Below are positions 5,796-11,303 of a stretch of DNA of 11,303 nt, one piece after another; positions within the stretch are counted from its first letter, which is position 1; every line of letters starts with the position of its first letter. The position numbers and the translations under genes were made by a program. Source of the DNA: Verrucomicrobiota bacterium (GTDB lineage Bacteria; Verrucomicrobiota; Verrucomicrobiia; Chthoniobacterales; UBA10450); NCBI GenBank assembly GCA_003219225.1, contig QHPZ01000147.1, positions 1 through 11,303 on the forward strand, in the 5' to 3' direction. A model generated the notes under the pieces. The model had not been told where the DNA came from, made no database searches, and worked only from the letters and a program-made list of their open reading frames with translations.

Positions 5796-5840
5796 TCGTG
5801 GTCGCTGACCGCGATCCGGCGTCAACGAAGCCGGCTAAAG
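5790..5840. repeat. Bipartite inverted hairpin pair between convergent SCO and rfbA genes
   Basis: CTGTAG (5790-5795) heads a hairpin with arms TCGTGGTC (5796-5803) and GACCGCGA (5807-5814), one G-U pair and loop GCT. After a single T comes a second hairpin with arms CCGGCGTC (5816-5823) and GAAGCCGG (5827-5834), one mismatch and loop AAC. It closes with CTAAAG (5835-5840), the near-inverse of CTGTAG. The whole is thus a head-to-head pair, like a BIME. It supplies the SCO stop codon and ends 2 bases before the rfbA stop, so it occupies the entire convergent gap. It may act as a two-way transcription barrier, although no T-run is present. Confidence 0.7.
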
Positions 5841-5842
5841 GA

Positions 5843-6736
5843 TCAGCCGACTGGCTCGGGCCCAGAGCTTGGTCCTTCGTCACAGACCATGCGCAGGTAA
5901 TCGCGATATTCGTTTTGCGGCAGGCGATCTATGATTTTCGCGAGATCGGCTTGGCTGATGAAGCCCATGCGGAGGGCGACTTCTTCGAGGCAGGCGATTT
6001 TGAGGCCCTGCCGGTGTTCGATCGTGGCGATGTAGTTGCTCGCCTCGAGCAACGTCGTGGTCGTGCCGGTATCGAGCCAGGCCATGCCGCGGCTGAGCAG
6101 TTTCACGTGCAGCTGGCCGCGCTCGAGGTAGCGAAGATTGAGATCGGTGATCTCCAGCTCTTTGCGCGTGGACGGCTTCAAACTGCGCGTAAGATCGACA
6201 GCCTGCTCGTCATAAACGTAAAGACCGGGCACGGCGAAATGGCTCTTCGGTTGTTTCGGTTTTTCCTCGACGCTGATTGCTTTGCCATCGGCGCCGAACT
6301 CGACCACGCCGTAACGTTGCGGGTCGCGCACTTGATAAGCGAAAATGCACGCGCCACGTTCGAGTGCGAGCGCTTCGCGGTAGAAGTCGAGTTTCCCGTA
6401 AAAGATGTTGTCGCCGAGAATGAGCGACGCGCCGGAGTTGCCGATGAACTTCGCGCCGATCAAAAACGCCTGTGCGATTCCCTCCGGTTTCGCTTGTTCA
6501 GCATACTGAATCGAAATTCCGAGCTGGGCGCCGTCCGCAAGGTAATCACGCAACATCGGCAGATCCTTCGGCGTCGAGATGATGAGGATGTCGCGCAAAC
6601 CGCCGAGCATGAGCGTGGCGAGCGGGTAACAGATCATCGGCTTGTCATAGATCGGGAGGAGTTGTTTGCAGATGATCTTGGTGAGCGGGAAGAGCCGCGT
6701 CCCGGCGCCGCCGGCGAGGAGAATCGCTTTTTTCAT
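5843..6736 (-). CDS. rfbA: Glucose-1-phosphate thymidylyltransferase (RmlA/RfbA)
   Basis: RfbA makes dTDP-glucose from glucose-1-phosphate and dTTP, the first step towards dTDP-L-rhamnose and other dTDP-sugars for surface polysaccharides. With the ATG at 6736 the protein has 297 residues, near the usual 290. The nucleotide-binding loop LAGGAGTRLFPLT is at residues 7-19, and KQLLPIYDKPMI follows. Metal-binding D109 is in LGDN and D222 in WLDTGT; RYGVVEF (141-147) and VEEKP (156-160) are also present. The frame stays open 21 codons upstream, but that part is encoded by heptamer repeats and was rejected. The start overlaps the preceding glycosyltransferase stop as ATGA, which indicates translational coupling. 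No rfbB, rfbC or rfbD lies in the window. The last 15 or so residues (CDEGPSSGPEPVG) extend past the conserved end. Confidence 0.94.
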   Translation of the reverse strand: MKKAILLAGGAGTRLFPLTKIICKQLLPIYDKPMICYPLATLMLGGLRDILIISTPKDLPMLRDYLADGAQLGISIQYAEQAKPEGIAQAFLIGAKFIGNSGASLILGDNIFYGKLDFYREALALERGACIFAYQVRDPQRYGVVEFGADGKAISVEEKPKQPKSHFAVPGLYVYDEQAVDLTRSLKPSTRKELEITDLNLRYLERGQLHVKLLSRGMAWLDTGTTTTLLEASNYIATIEHRQGLKIACLEEVALRMGFISQADLAKIIDRLPQNEYRDYLRMVCDEGPSSGPEPVG

Positions 6737-8580
6737 TTCTGATTTGTGATTTGTGATTTCTGATTTCCGCCGGTCCAACGCAGAAGTGACTCTGCCCATT
6801 GGTTGCTTAGTTTGGCTCGTGTTGTCATCAAACCGATGCGGGTTTTTGGTTCAAGGACAAATGAGCGGTCGGTGTGATCGAGCAGCTTGCGATCCGACAA
6901 CCGGCCGCCAACGCAGCGCGAGAGCGCGGCCTCTATCCAGCCGCGCGGCAGTTCGGGATTCGGCTCGATCGTGGCGCTGACGCTAAGATCGGTCCGCCGC
7001 AGGACGGATTCGCCGTGGCGAACAATCGACTGCAGAATGAGCGCGCAGACGAGCGCGCGCGAGCTGGTCGCGTGGAGGTGAGAAATCTTTTTCTCTGCAA
7101 GAAGCTTTCGTAACGCGAGCGCGAAGCGCGCCTGCCGCAGAAAAATCGCGGCCGGGGCGCGGAGTTCGTCCTGCGCGCGGGTGTCTTCCAGTTTTTGGGC
7201 AAATGAGCGGTTCGCGCGCCATTCGGCTTCGAGCGCCATGGCGTCGGGCAAAAATTCCAGGCGCGGCGCCATTTCTTCCATTCGATGGTTAAACCGCGCG
7301 TCTGGATCGAGTTCGCAGACAAACGGCACGATGGGAAGATGGCGGCGCCACATTTCATTAAGCTCGCGTTCCAGTGCTGGCAGGCGCCGGTCAGGCCAGC
7401 GGTCGATGAGGTAGGCTGTAGCCGCTTCGCTGCGCGAAGCGTGCACGTCACCCACAGGGCGACGGCCACGACTTCGCTCCAGCAGTTCGACGAGCGGCGC
7501 GATTGTTTGCGCGATGCGAAAATGGTTTTCGATTCGCGCGCGGCCGGTGTTTCCGTAATCGGAGCGAAGTACAACCAACTCAGGGATACCGGCGAGTTGC
7601 GTCGACACGACCGGACGCCCGGCGGCCATCGCTTCAAGAATGACGGTGGGAAAAACATCACTGCCGCTGCGCTCATCGACCGTTGAAGCCAGCGCGAAGA
7701 TGTCCGCAGCACGAACTTTCTCTAAAACCGATTGCTGCGAAAGCGAACCCAGGAGCGTAATCCGAGAAGTCAGGTGGAACTTGTCGATCCTGGTTTGAAG
7801 GTCTTCGCGCAGCGGACCGTCACCGATAATTTCGCAGGCAAACTCACAACCGCGGTGCGCGAGCTCGGCGCAGGCGTCGATGAGATGATCGAAACCTTTG
7901 AACGCGATGAGACGGCCAACGCTCACAATGAGCGGCACTTTGTTGCCGGTGCCCGGCAGCGGCGGCGGAAAATGTTCCAGGTCGATGCCGTTGTAGACAC
8001 GATGGATTTTATCGGCGGCGTCGGGGCAACGTTGCCGGAGCAAATCGCGGCTGTAATCGGTCTCGGCCGCGACGAATTCCGCCGCGGCACAGATCTCGCG
8101 CAGCAGCTCGTCATTGCCGAGATCGGTCATGAAATCCTGGCCGTGCGCCGTAACGCTGAACGGGATGCCGGAAATAGCTTTTACGAAAAGAGCGGTGTGT
8201 GCGGCGCGATTGGCAAAATGGACGTGGAAATGTTCGACGCCGCTACGGGTGAAAAGGTCGGCGAACCAGAGAGCGTTGCGGGCGCGCTGTGTTGCTTTGA
8301 ATGCGCCGGCGTATTTTCGCTCGTGAAGATCGACAAGTGCGGCCGGCCACGGCCCATTGGTCTTGGCTTTTTTTTCCCAGATGTGGAGAATGCGTTGCGG
8401 CGGCGCGTAGCGAATTGGCGCCCGGAGGCGGGTGATGTGTTCGTGGCGCAGGCTGGTCAGCGGGGAATAGGCCGAGCCGATCACGAGGGTCCAACCGCGG
8501 CGCTCGAGCTCGAGCATCTCCCTGTCGCAAAACGTCTGGGAGAGTACCGGATAGCGCGAATAGAGATAGCCGAGGCGCAT
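6733..8580 (-). CDS. GT4-like glycosyltransferase with an extra C-terminal domain
   Basis: This is a cytoplasmic GT-B fold enzyme, probably transferring sugar from a nucleotide-sugar during polysaccharide assembly. It has 615 residues with the ATG at 8580 and AAAGGA six bases upstream. The N-terminal domain (about 1-210) has YSRYPVLSQTF, HFHVHFA (118-124) and TAHGQDF. The Glycos_transf_1 domain (about 214-370) has VSVGRLIAFKGFDHLIDA, IIGDGPLRED and the E-x7-E region DVFPTVILEAMAAGRPVV. Residues 371-389 are encoded by a palindromic element. Residues about 400-605 are additional to a normal GT4 enzyme of 370-420 residues; they contain LRQARFALALRKLLAEKKIS and HLHATSSRALVCALIL, reminiscent of the N-half of a second GT-B domain without a sugar-binding half. 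The C-terminal tail is encoded by heptamer repeats. Donor and acceptor are unknown, although the coupled rfbA points to dTDP-sugar chemistry. Confidence 0.88.
   Translation of the reverse strand: MRLGYLYSRYPVLSQTFCDREMLELERRGWTLVIGSAYSPLTSLRHEHITRLRAPIRYAPPQRILHIWEKKAKTNGPWPAALVDLHERKYAGAFKATQRARNALWFADLFTRSGVEHFHVHFANRAAHTALFVKAISGIPFSVTAHGQDFMTDLGNDELLREICAAAEFVAAETDYSRDLLRQRCPDAADKIHRVYNGIDLEHFPPPLPGTGNKVPLIVSVGRLIAFKGFDHLIDACAELAHRGCEFACEIIGDGPLREDLQTRIDKFHLTSRITLLGSLSQQSVLEKVRAADIFALASTVDERSGSDVFPTVILEAMAAGRPVVSTQLAGIPELVVLRSDYGNTGRARIENHFRIAQTIAPLVELLERSRGRRPVGDVHASRSEAATAYLIDRWPDRRLPALERELNEMWRRHLPIVPFVCELDPDARFNHRMEEMAPRLEFLPDAMALEAEWRANRSFAQKLEDTRAQDELRAPAAIFLRQARFALALRKLLAEKKISHLHATSSRALVCALILQSIVRHGESVLRRTDLSVSATIEPNPELPRGWIEAALSRCVGGRLSDRKLLDHTDRSFVLEPKTRIGLMTTRAKLSNQWAESLLRWTGGNQKSQITNQK
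6734..6768. repeat. Period-7 tandem array at the glycosyltransferase/rfbA overlap
   Basis: Five consecutive 7-base units read CATTTCT, GATTTGT, GATTTGT, GATTTCT and GATTTCC on the plus strand. The first unit contains the rfbA start codon (CAT on this strand), and the rest encode the C-terminal tail QKSQITNQK of the glycosyltransferase. Since 7 is not a multiple of 3, gain or loss of one unit would shift the frame of that tail and break the ATGA coupling to rfbA. Confidence 0.7.
7416..7469. repeat. 54-bp CTGTAG double-hairpin element inside the glycosyltransferase gene
   Basis: CTGTAG (7416-7421) and one C precede a perfect 8-bp hairpin CGCTTCGC-TGC-GCGAAGCG (7423-7441). The last base of that hairpin begins a second, longer one with arms 7441-7453 and 7457-7469, loop ACA, 13 positions with two mismatches and one G-T pair. 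The element is 54 bases, an exact multiple of three, and is translated as residues 371-389 of the glycosyltransferase without breaking the frame. It falls just after the conserved GT4 core. Confidence 0.65.
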
Positions 8581-8586
8581 AATTTG

Positions 8587-8592
8587 TCCTTT
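8587..8592 (-). promoter_or_regulatory. Ribosome binding site AAAGGA fixing the glycosyltransferase start
   Basis: On the minus strand AAAGGA lies six bases before ATG 8580. The upstream ATG at 8649 in the same frame would start inside the heptamer array and adds residues without family resemblance, so 8580 is preferred. Confidence 0.6.
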
Positions 8593-8623
8593 GCGGATTA
8601 AGACCGCTGTTAGGCGGCAGTGC

Positions 8624-8695
8624 AACGCCGAACGCTCAACGCCGAACATCGAACGCCGAATAAATGGGCGCCTCGCGACCAGACGATTCGGCGTT
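8624..8695. repeat. Period-7 tandem array with an inverted copy, upstream of the glycosyltransferase
   Basis: Units AACGCCG (8624), AACGCTC (8631), AACGCCG (8638), AACATCG (8645) and AACGCCG (8652) follow each other with period 7, then AAT. After a 24-base spacer comes an inverted copy: AACGCCGAAT (8652-8661) is perfectly complementary to ATTCGGCGTT (8686-8695), followed by GGGCGTT, which continues the heptamer pattern on the other strand. The array fills most of the 131-base gap between the Dabb gene and the glycosyltransferase, which are both on the minus strand. Nothing else recognisable lies in that gap apart from the ribosome binding site. Confidence 0.7.
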
Positions 8696-8711
8696 GGGCG
8701 TTTGCTGTGTC

Positions 8712-9029
8712 CTACGAAAAGCGGACGTCTTTCCCCGGATCCATTTCGAAGTCGAGGGTGAGGGAATCGGCCGTGTTCGGTTTGATGATTTCCTCCATGA
8801 ACTTCACGAAGATCGAGTCCTCGCGGAAAATGGCGTATTTGTCCATCGATTCGAAATCGATGGCGATAAAAAACGGCCAGGGCAATTCAGGATCGACGCG
8901 CTTGCCGCATTTAATGCTGAGGACCTCGGGGATTTTCAGCAGCTGCATCCGGGTGTTCATCATCATCTCCTCGATACGCGCGGGAGTGACCTCGGGCTTG
9001 AGCTTGTAGAGGACGATGTGGTGAATCAT
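8712..9029 (-). CDS. Dabb (stress-responsive A/B barrel) domain protein
   Basis: This 105-residue protein covers a single Dabb domain, the dimeric alpha+beta ferredoxin-like barrel. The N-terminus MIHHIVLYKLKPEVTPARIEEM is the family hallmark (first strand, with a conserved histidine, then a helix). Further signs are the IPEVLSIKCGKRVD turn, the FFIAIDFESMDKYAIF strand-helix and the closing LTLDFEMD strand. There is no signal peptide, so it is cytosolic. Dabb proteins include plant stress proteins, some polyketide cyclases and many bacterial proteins without a known role; no substrate can be assigned here. The ATG at 9029 has no clear ribosome site (CCTCCC lies just upstream). It is co-directional with the glycosyltransferase but separated by 131 repeat-rich bases, so shared transcription is uncertain. 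Confidence 0.85.
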   Translation of the reverse strand: MIHHIVLYKLKPEVTPARIEEMMMNTRMQLLKIPEVLSIKCGKRVDPELPWPFFIAIDFESMDKYAIFREDSIFVKFMEEIIKPNTADSLTLDFEMDPGKDVRFS

Positions 9030-9238
9030 GGGAGGTTAAGCTATTAGGCGGTTCCAAGTGGACGCGCAAGTGCGAAACCGGAGCAAACAGCGCGCCCGGC
9101 GGCGAGGCTTGAAAAGGGGCGGCAGATCATCACAATCTTGAGACGGGCGGCGGCGCAATTTATGGAAGAGAAAACGGACGACCTGACGGTGGACGTCACT
9201 CTGACGACCGCGGCGATGCCGGTTGAGGGAATTTCTGG
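9030..9238. other. Intergenic region between divergent Dabb and GT-C genes
   Basis: This 209-base region should hold promoters for both divergent genes. On the plus strand TTGAAA (9109-9114) and CACAAT (9131-9136) are 16 bases apart and loosely resemble -35 and -10 boxes, which is weak evidence. The plus-strand frame that is open from 9048 reads a charged stretch from ATG 9162 (MEEKTDDLTVDVTLTTAAM) up to about 9233. It may be a lost N-terminus of the downstream membrane protein, or only open GC-rich sequence. Confidence 0.4.
9225..9230 (+). promoter_or_regulatory. Ribosome binding site GAGGGA before the TTG start at 9239
   Basis: GAGGGA lies eight bases before TTG 9239. An in-frame stop at 9224-9226 excludes any longer upstream start in that frame, so TTG 9239 is the best available start for the membrane protein. 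Confidence 0.45.
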
Positions 9239-10432
9239 TTGCCGATCGGATTGTCGATCTTTGCATTTCTGCTGTTTTATTTTTCGACCAAACCGCAGCA
9301 CGAAGTGTTCGACTACACGTATCGTGTGGCGGGCGCGTTTTTGAAGGGGCGGCTCGGATTTTCCGAGCCGCAGCCCTCCTGGCTGAACGAGTTCGTGCCG
9401 ATGCGCGGTAGCTATTATTCGGTGTTTCCCCTCGGCGCGGTGCTGGCGAACCTCCCGCTGGCGTTGCTGGCCAAGATGGGCCTGATCAAGGGGTTTCCGG
9501 CGCGCGCGCTGGCGAGCGCGCTCGCGGCGGCGTGCGTCTATTTCTTTTTCCAGCTCTCGAGCGTTAACCGAAATTCGTTCCCGCGCCGAATTCTTCTCGC
9601 GCTTTTCCCGGTATTCGCGACGTGGACGTGGTGCAATCTCGGTTTCGCCGGGGCGTGGCAGATCGCGCTCGGCTTCGCGGTGCTTGGCGAAACTGCCGCG
9701 CTCTATTTCACGCTGCTCAAGCCCCGGCCGCTTGTCGCTGGAGCCTGGTTCGCGCTGGCTGTCGGCAACCGCACCGAACTAGCGGTGACGCTTCCGGTGT
9801 TTTTGTACTTTTGGATATTTGGCAACGCGGTGCCGGAAGCGCAGCCAGAATTATCGCTGAAGAACCGACTCATTCAAAACTGGCGGCCGATCGGTTGGTT
9901 CCTGCTCCTCCCGATCGTGCTCGGTCTTTGCACGGCGGCCTATAATTTCGCGCGGTTCGGCTCGGTCTTTGATTTCGGTTACGCGCGTATCCCGAACCTG
10001 ATGACGGAGCCGTGGTATTCACACGGTCTTTTCTCGATTAAAGCGGTTCCCTGGAACATGCAAAAAATGTTGTTCGAGGGTTTCGGCGACACTCCGACAT
10101 TCCCGTACTTCCGGTTTTATCCCTTTGGTTGTTCCATTTTTCTGGCGAGCCCATTTCTGTTTCTGCTGTTTCGCGAAGGTGGAAAATACCGGGTGGCTTC
10201 GTGGGTGATGATCGGTGTGTTAACCTTCGTGCTCTGGTACCACGGCAATCCCGGCGGCTGGCAGTTTTCATATCGTTACGCGACCGTTTTGCTGCCGTGG
10301 ATGTTTCTTTTGATCAGCGGCAATGGACCGAAGAAGTTGTCGATCACTGAGCTCGCGCTGTTCGTTGTCTCGATAGCGATCAACGCGATTGCGACTTACC
10401 AGTTTCTCTGGACGAGCGAGATTCATCCTTAG
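9239..10432 (+). CDS. Polytopic membrane protein, GT-C glycosyltransferase-like
   Basis: This 397-residue integral membrane protein has about ten hydrophobic helices. The first helix (about 2-17) is followed by an outside loop with D25 in HEVFDYTYRVAGAFLKGRLG, the position of the catalytic acidic residue in GT-C enzymes that use lipid-linked sugars. WLNEFVPMRGSYYSVFPLGA (48-67) looks like a conserved loop of this protein class. VGNRTELAVTLP (175-186) and later helices complete the fold; the C-terminus is a short cytoplasmic or periplasmic end. I do not recognise a named family, so the sugar-transfer role is inferred from topology, the acidic loop and the polysaccharide genes nearby. The TTG start with GAGGGA is the best in this frame, but a frameshifted N-terminal extension beginning at 9162 is possible. 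A perfect hairpin (9349-9371) lies in the coding region. The next gene starts 5 bases after the stop. Confidence 0.75.
   Translation: MPIGLSIFAFLLFYFSTKPQHEVFDYTYRVAGAFLKGRLGFSEPQPSWLNEFVPMRGSYYSVFPLGAVLANLPLALLAKMGLIKGFPARALASALAAACVYFFFQLSSVNRNSFPRRILLALFPVFATWTWCNLGFAGAWQIALGFAVLGETAALYFTLLKPRPLVAGAWFALAVGNRTELAVTLPVFLYFWIFGNAVPEAQPELSLKNRLIQNWRPIGWFLLLPIVLGLCTAAYNFARFGSVFDFGYARIPNLMTEPWYSHGLFSIKAVPWNMQKMLFEGFGDTPTFPYFRFYPFGCSIFLASPFLFLLFREGGKYRVASWVMIGVLTFVLWYHGNPGGWQFSYRYATVLLPWMFLLISGNGPKKLSITELALFVVSIAINAIATYQFLWTSEIHP
9349..9371 (+). repeat. Perfect 10-bp hairpin inside the first GT-C gene
   Basis: The arms GCGGCTCGGA (9349-9358) and TCCGAGCCGC (9362-9371) are perfectly complementary around the loop TTT. 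The geometry (10-bp stem, 3-base loop) equals that of the hairpin in ctaA at 3649-3671, but the sequence differs. It is translated as GRLGFSEPQ in a loop after the catalytic-type aspartate. No T-run follows, so it does not look like a terminator. Confidence 0.5.
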
Positions 10433-10437
10433 ACCGA

Positions 10438-11303
10438 ATGATCCAATCGTTAGGATCGCGGTCGCGCGCGCAGTTGATCTGGGCTGGTGCAATTGGCGTT
10501 TCGCTGCTGTTGTCGATCTTGGCGGCGCGGCGCGGCGGTTACATCGGCCCGGATTATCAGACACACCTCGAGCGGCTGACGCAATGGCCGAGAGTATTCG
10601 ATTTCTCCAACCCCGACCCGCCAATTTATTATCTGCTCGGCTACGGGATCTTTCGCGCGGTCGGGAGCAGCAACGCGTTTCCGATCACGCTTTCAATTCT
10701 TCAGGCGGCACTCAACGGCGTGGCACTCTGGCATTTCTTTCGTTATGTCGAGCGACGATTTCAATCAGCGCTCGTCCGTGTCGCCCTGGTTCTTTTCCTT
10801 GCTTTGCTGCCGGTGCGCGTCATTCACGCGACGACCATCGGCACCGATTGCCTGACCATTCCGTGTTTCGTCCTTGTGCTTTTCCTTTTCGACAAATTCC
10901 GCAATGCTGACGGCGCGGCTCGACCGAATGCAGCCGTGCTCGGGCTGGGCCTGGCGCTGGCGACGTGGGTGAAATACAGTTTCATCGCGCTTATTCCCGC
11001 GCTGTTCGCTCTTTTCGTCGTGTTTTGGGTGAAACGGCGCTGGCAGTTGACCCATTTTCTCGCCGTTTGCGCCTTGAGCCTGCTGCTTCCATCTGCGCTG
11101 GCGCTCTACAGTTTTGAAAAGACCCGTCGTGTGCCGGGTTACTACACGCAACTGCTGTGGCTGCCAAAGGGATTCGATTCAGGCATGAATTTCAAAGATC
11201 TGTTCTCGCTAAAGAAGAACGATCTCCAGCTCTTCAACGCGCCGGAATATTTCAAGAAACAAATTCTCGCGCCGCACAAGCACAGTTACCTCGGCTTGGC
11301 GCA
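10438..11303 (+). CDS. GT-C (PMT/ArnT-like) membrane glycosyltransferase, C-terminus outside window
   Basis: The frame from ATG 10438 stays open to the end of the window for 288 codons. The protein starts MIQSLGSRSRAQLIW and has a first helix at about residues 13-30. The outside loop has D39 in GYIGPDYQTHLERL and the motif FSNPDPPIYYLLGYGIF (56-72), the classic GT-39/GT-83 pattern (an acidic residue, then NPxHPPLYY-like). Several further helices follow, with TIGTDCLTIPCFVLVLFLF resembling the conserved 'rxDxl' helix of this superfamily. Such enzymes move a sugar from a polyprenyl-phosphate donor to a lipid or protein on the periplasmic side. The gene lies 5 bases after the previous membrane protein, so the two form an operon of similar but non-identical GT-C proteins. 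No strong ribosome site is visible, and coupling is likely. The family is well supported, the acceptor unknown. Confidence 0.83.
   Translation, partial: MIQSLGSRSRAQLIWAGAIGVSLLLSILAARRGGYIGPDYQTHLERLTQWPRVFDFSNPDPPIYYLLGYGIFRAVGSSNAFPITLSILQAALNGVALWHFFRYVERRFQSALVRVALVLFLALLPVRVIHATTIGTDCLTIPCFVLVLFLFDKFRNADGAARPNAAVLGLGLALATWVKYSFIALIPALFALFVVFWVKRRWQLTHFLAVCALSLLLPSALALYSFEKTRRVPGYYTQLLWLPKGFDSGMNFKDLFSLKKNDLQLFNAPEYFKKQILAPHKHSYLGLA

Noticed and set aside
5798..6742. Long plus-strand open frame antisense to rfbA
   Set aside because: It is a mirror of a clear RmlA gene in GC-rich DNA. Its translation has no family motif and is rich in Arg, Glu and Ala, as expected for a shadow frame.
6933..7712. 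Second minus-strand open frame overlapping the glycosyltransferase in another phase
   Set aside because: Its translation is Ser/Arg/Pro-rich and without motifs; it is a phase shadow of the real gene.
8503..8516. GCTCGAGCTCGAGC palindrome near the glycosyltransferase start
   Set aside because: It is explained by consecutive Leu-Glu codons (LELE) in the coding sequence.
7732..8601. Plus-strand open frame of about 289 codons antisense to the glycosyltransferase
   Set aside because: The opposite strand shows GT4 motifs throughout, and this frame has no recognisable domain or ribosome site.
8624..8658. CRISPR array
   Set aside because: The units are only 7 bases long with no unique spacers of constant length, and no cas genes are present.
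8843..8863. 8-bp palindrome CCATCGAT/ATCGATGG in the Dabb gene
   Set aside because: It is short, falls in conserved coding sequence and does not match the other repeat families; chance is likely.
10441..10457. GATCC/GGATC inverted repeat just after the last gene's start
   Set aside because: The arms are only 5 bp with a wide loop; it is too weak to call a regulatory structure.

Overview
The window looks like chromosomal DNA from a GC-rich Gram-negative bacterium with an aerobic respiratory chain. Gene content, protein character and the many small palindromes and heptamer arrays suggest a soil Verrucomicrobium or a close PVC relative. This placement is an inference; no rRNA or other marker gene is present.

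Region 1 (about 1-5795, plus strand) is a tightly packed cytochrome c oxidase operon. The order is subunit I (3' end only), subunit III (broken by a frameshift), subunit IV, a 69-residue two-helix membrane protein, an 85-residue CPFC membrane protein, subunit II, heme A synthase (ctaA), heme O synthase (ctaB) and a SCO-type copper chaperone. Most genes overlap or lie within a few bases of each other. The operon holds structural subunits, both heme A biosynthesis steps and a CuA metallation factor. Subunit II lies after I, III and IV, which differs from the usual II-I-III-IV order.

Region 2 (5843-9029, minus strand) reads Dabb-domain protein, then a 615-residue GT4-like glycosyltransferase, then glucose-1-phosphate thymidylyltransferase (rfbA). 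The last two overlap by ATGA. This is surface-polysaccharide biosynthesis and converges on the oxidase operon. Region 3 (9239-11303, plus strand) carries two consecutive polytopic membrane proteins that resemble GT-C glycosyltransferases; the second runs off the window.

The most unusual layer is the short repeated DNA. A hairpin headed by CTGTAG (stem 8, loop 3) occurs at the ctaA start, as an inverted pair filling the gap between the SCO gene and rfbA, and inside the glycosyltransferase gene. Other perfect or near-perfect hairpins lie inside ctaA (N-terminal segment, middle loop, C-terminal tail) and in the first GT-C gene. Two period-7 tandem arrays sit at the two ends of the glycosyltransferase gene. 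Several of these elements are translated and supply stop codons, a start codon or protein tails. They may therefore be mobile palindromes that have entered coding sequence.
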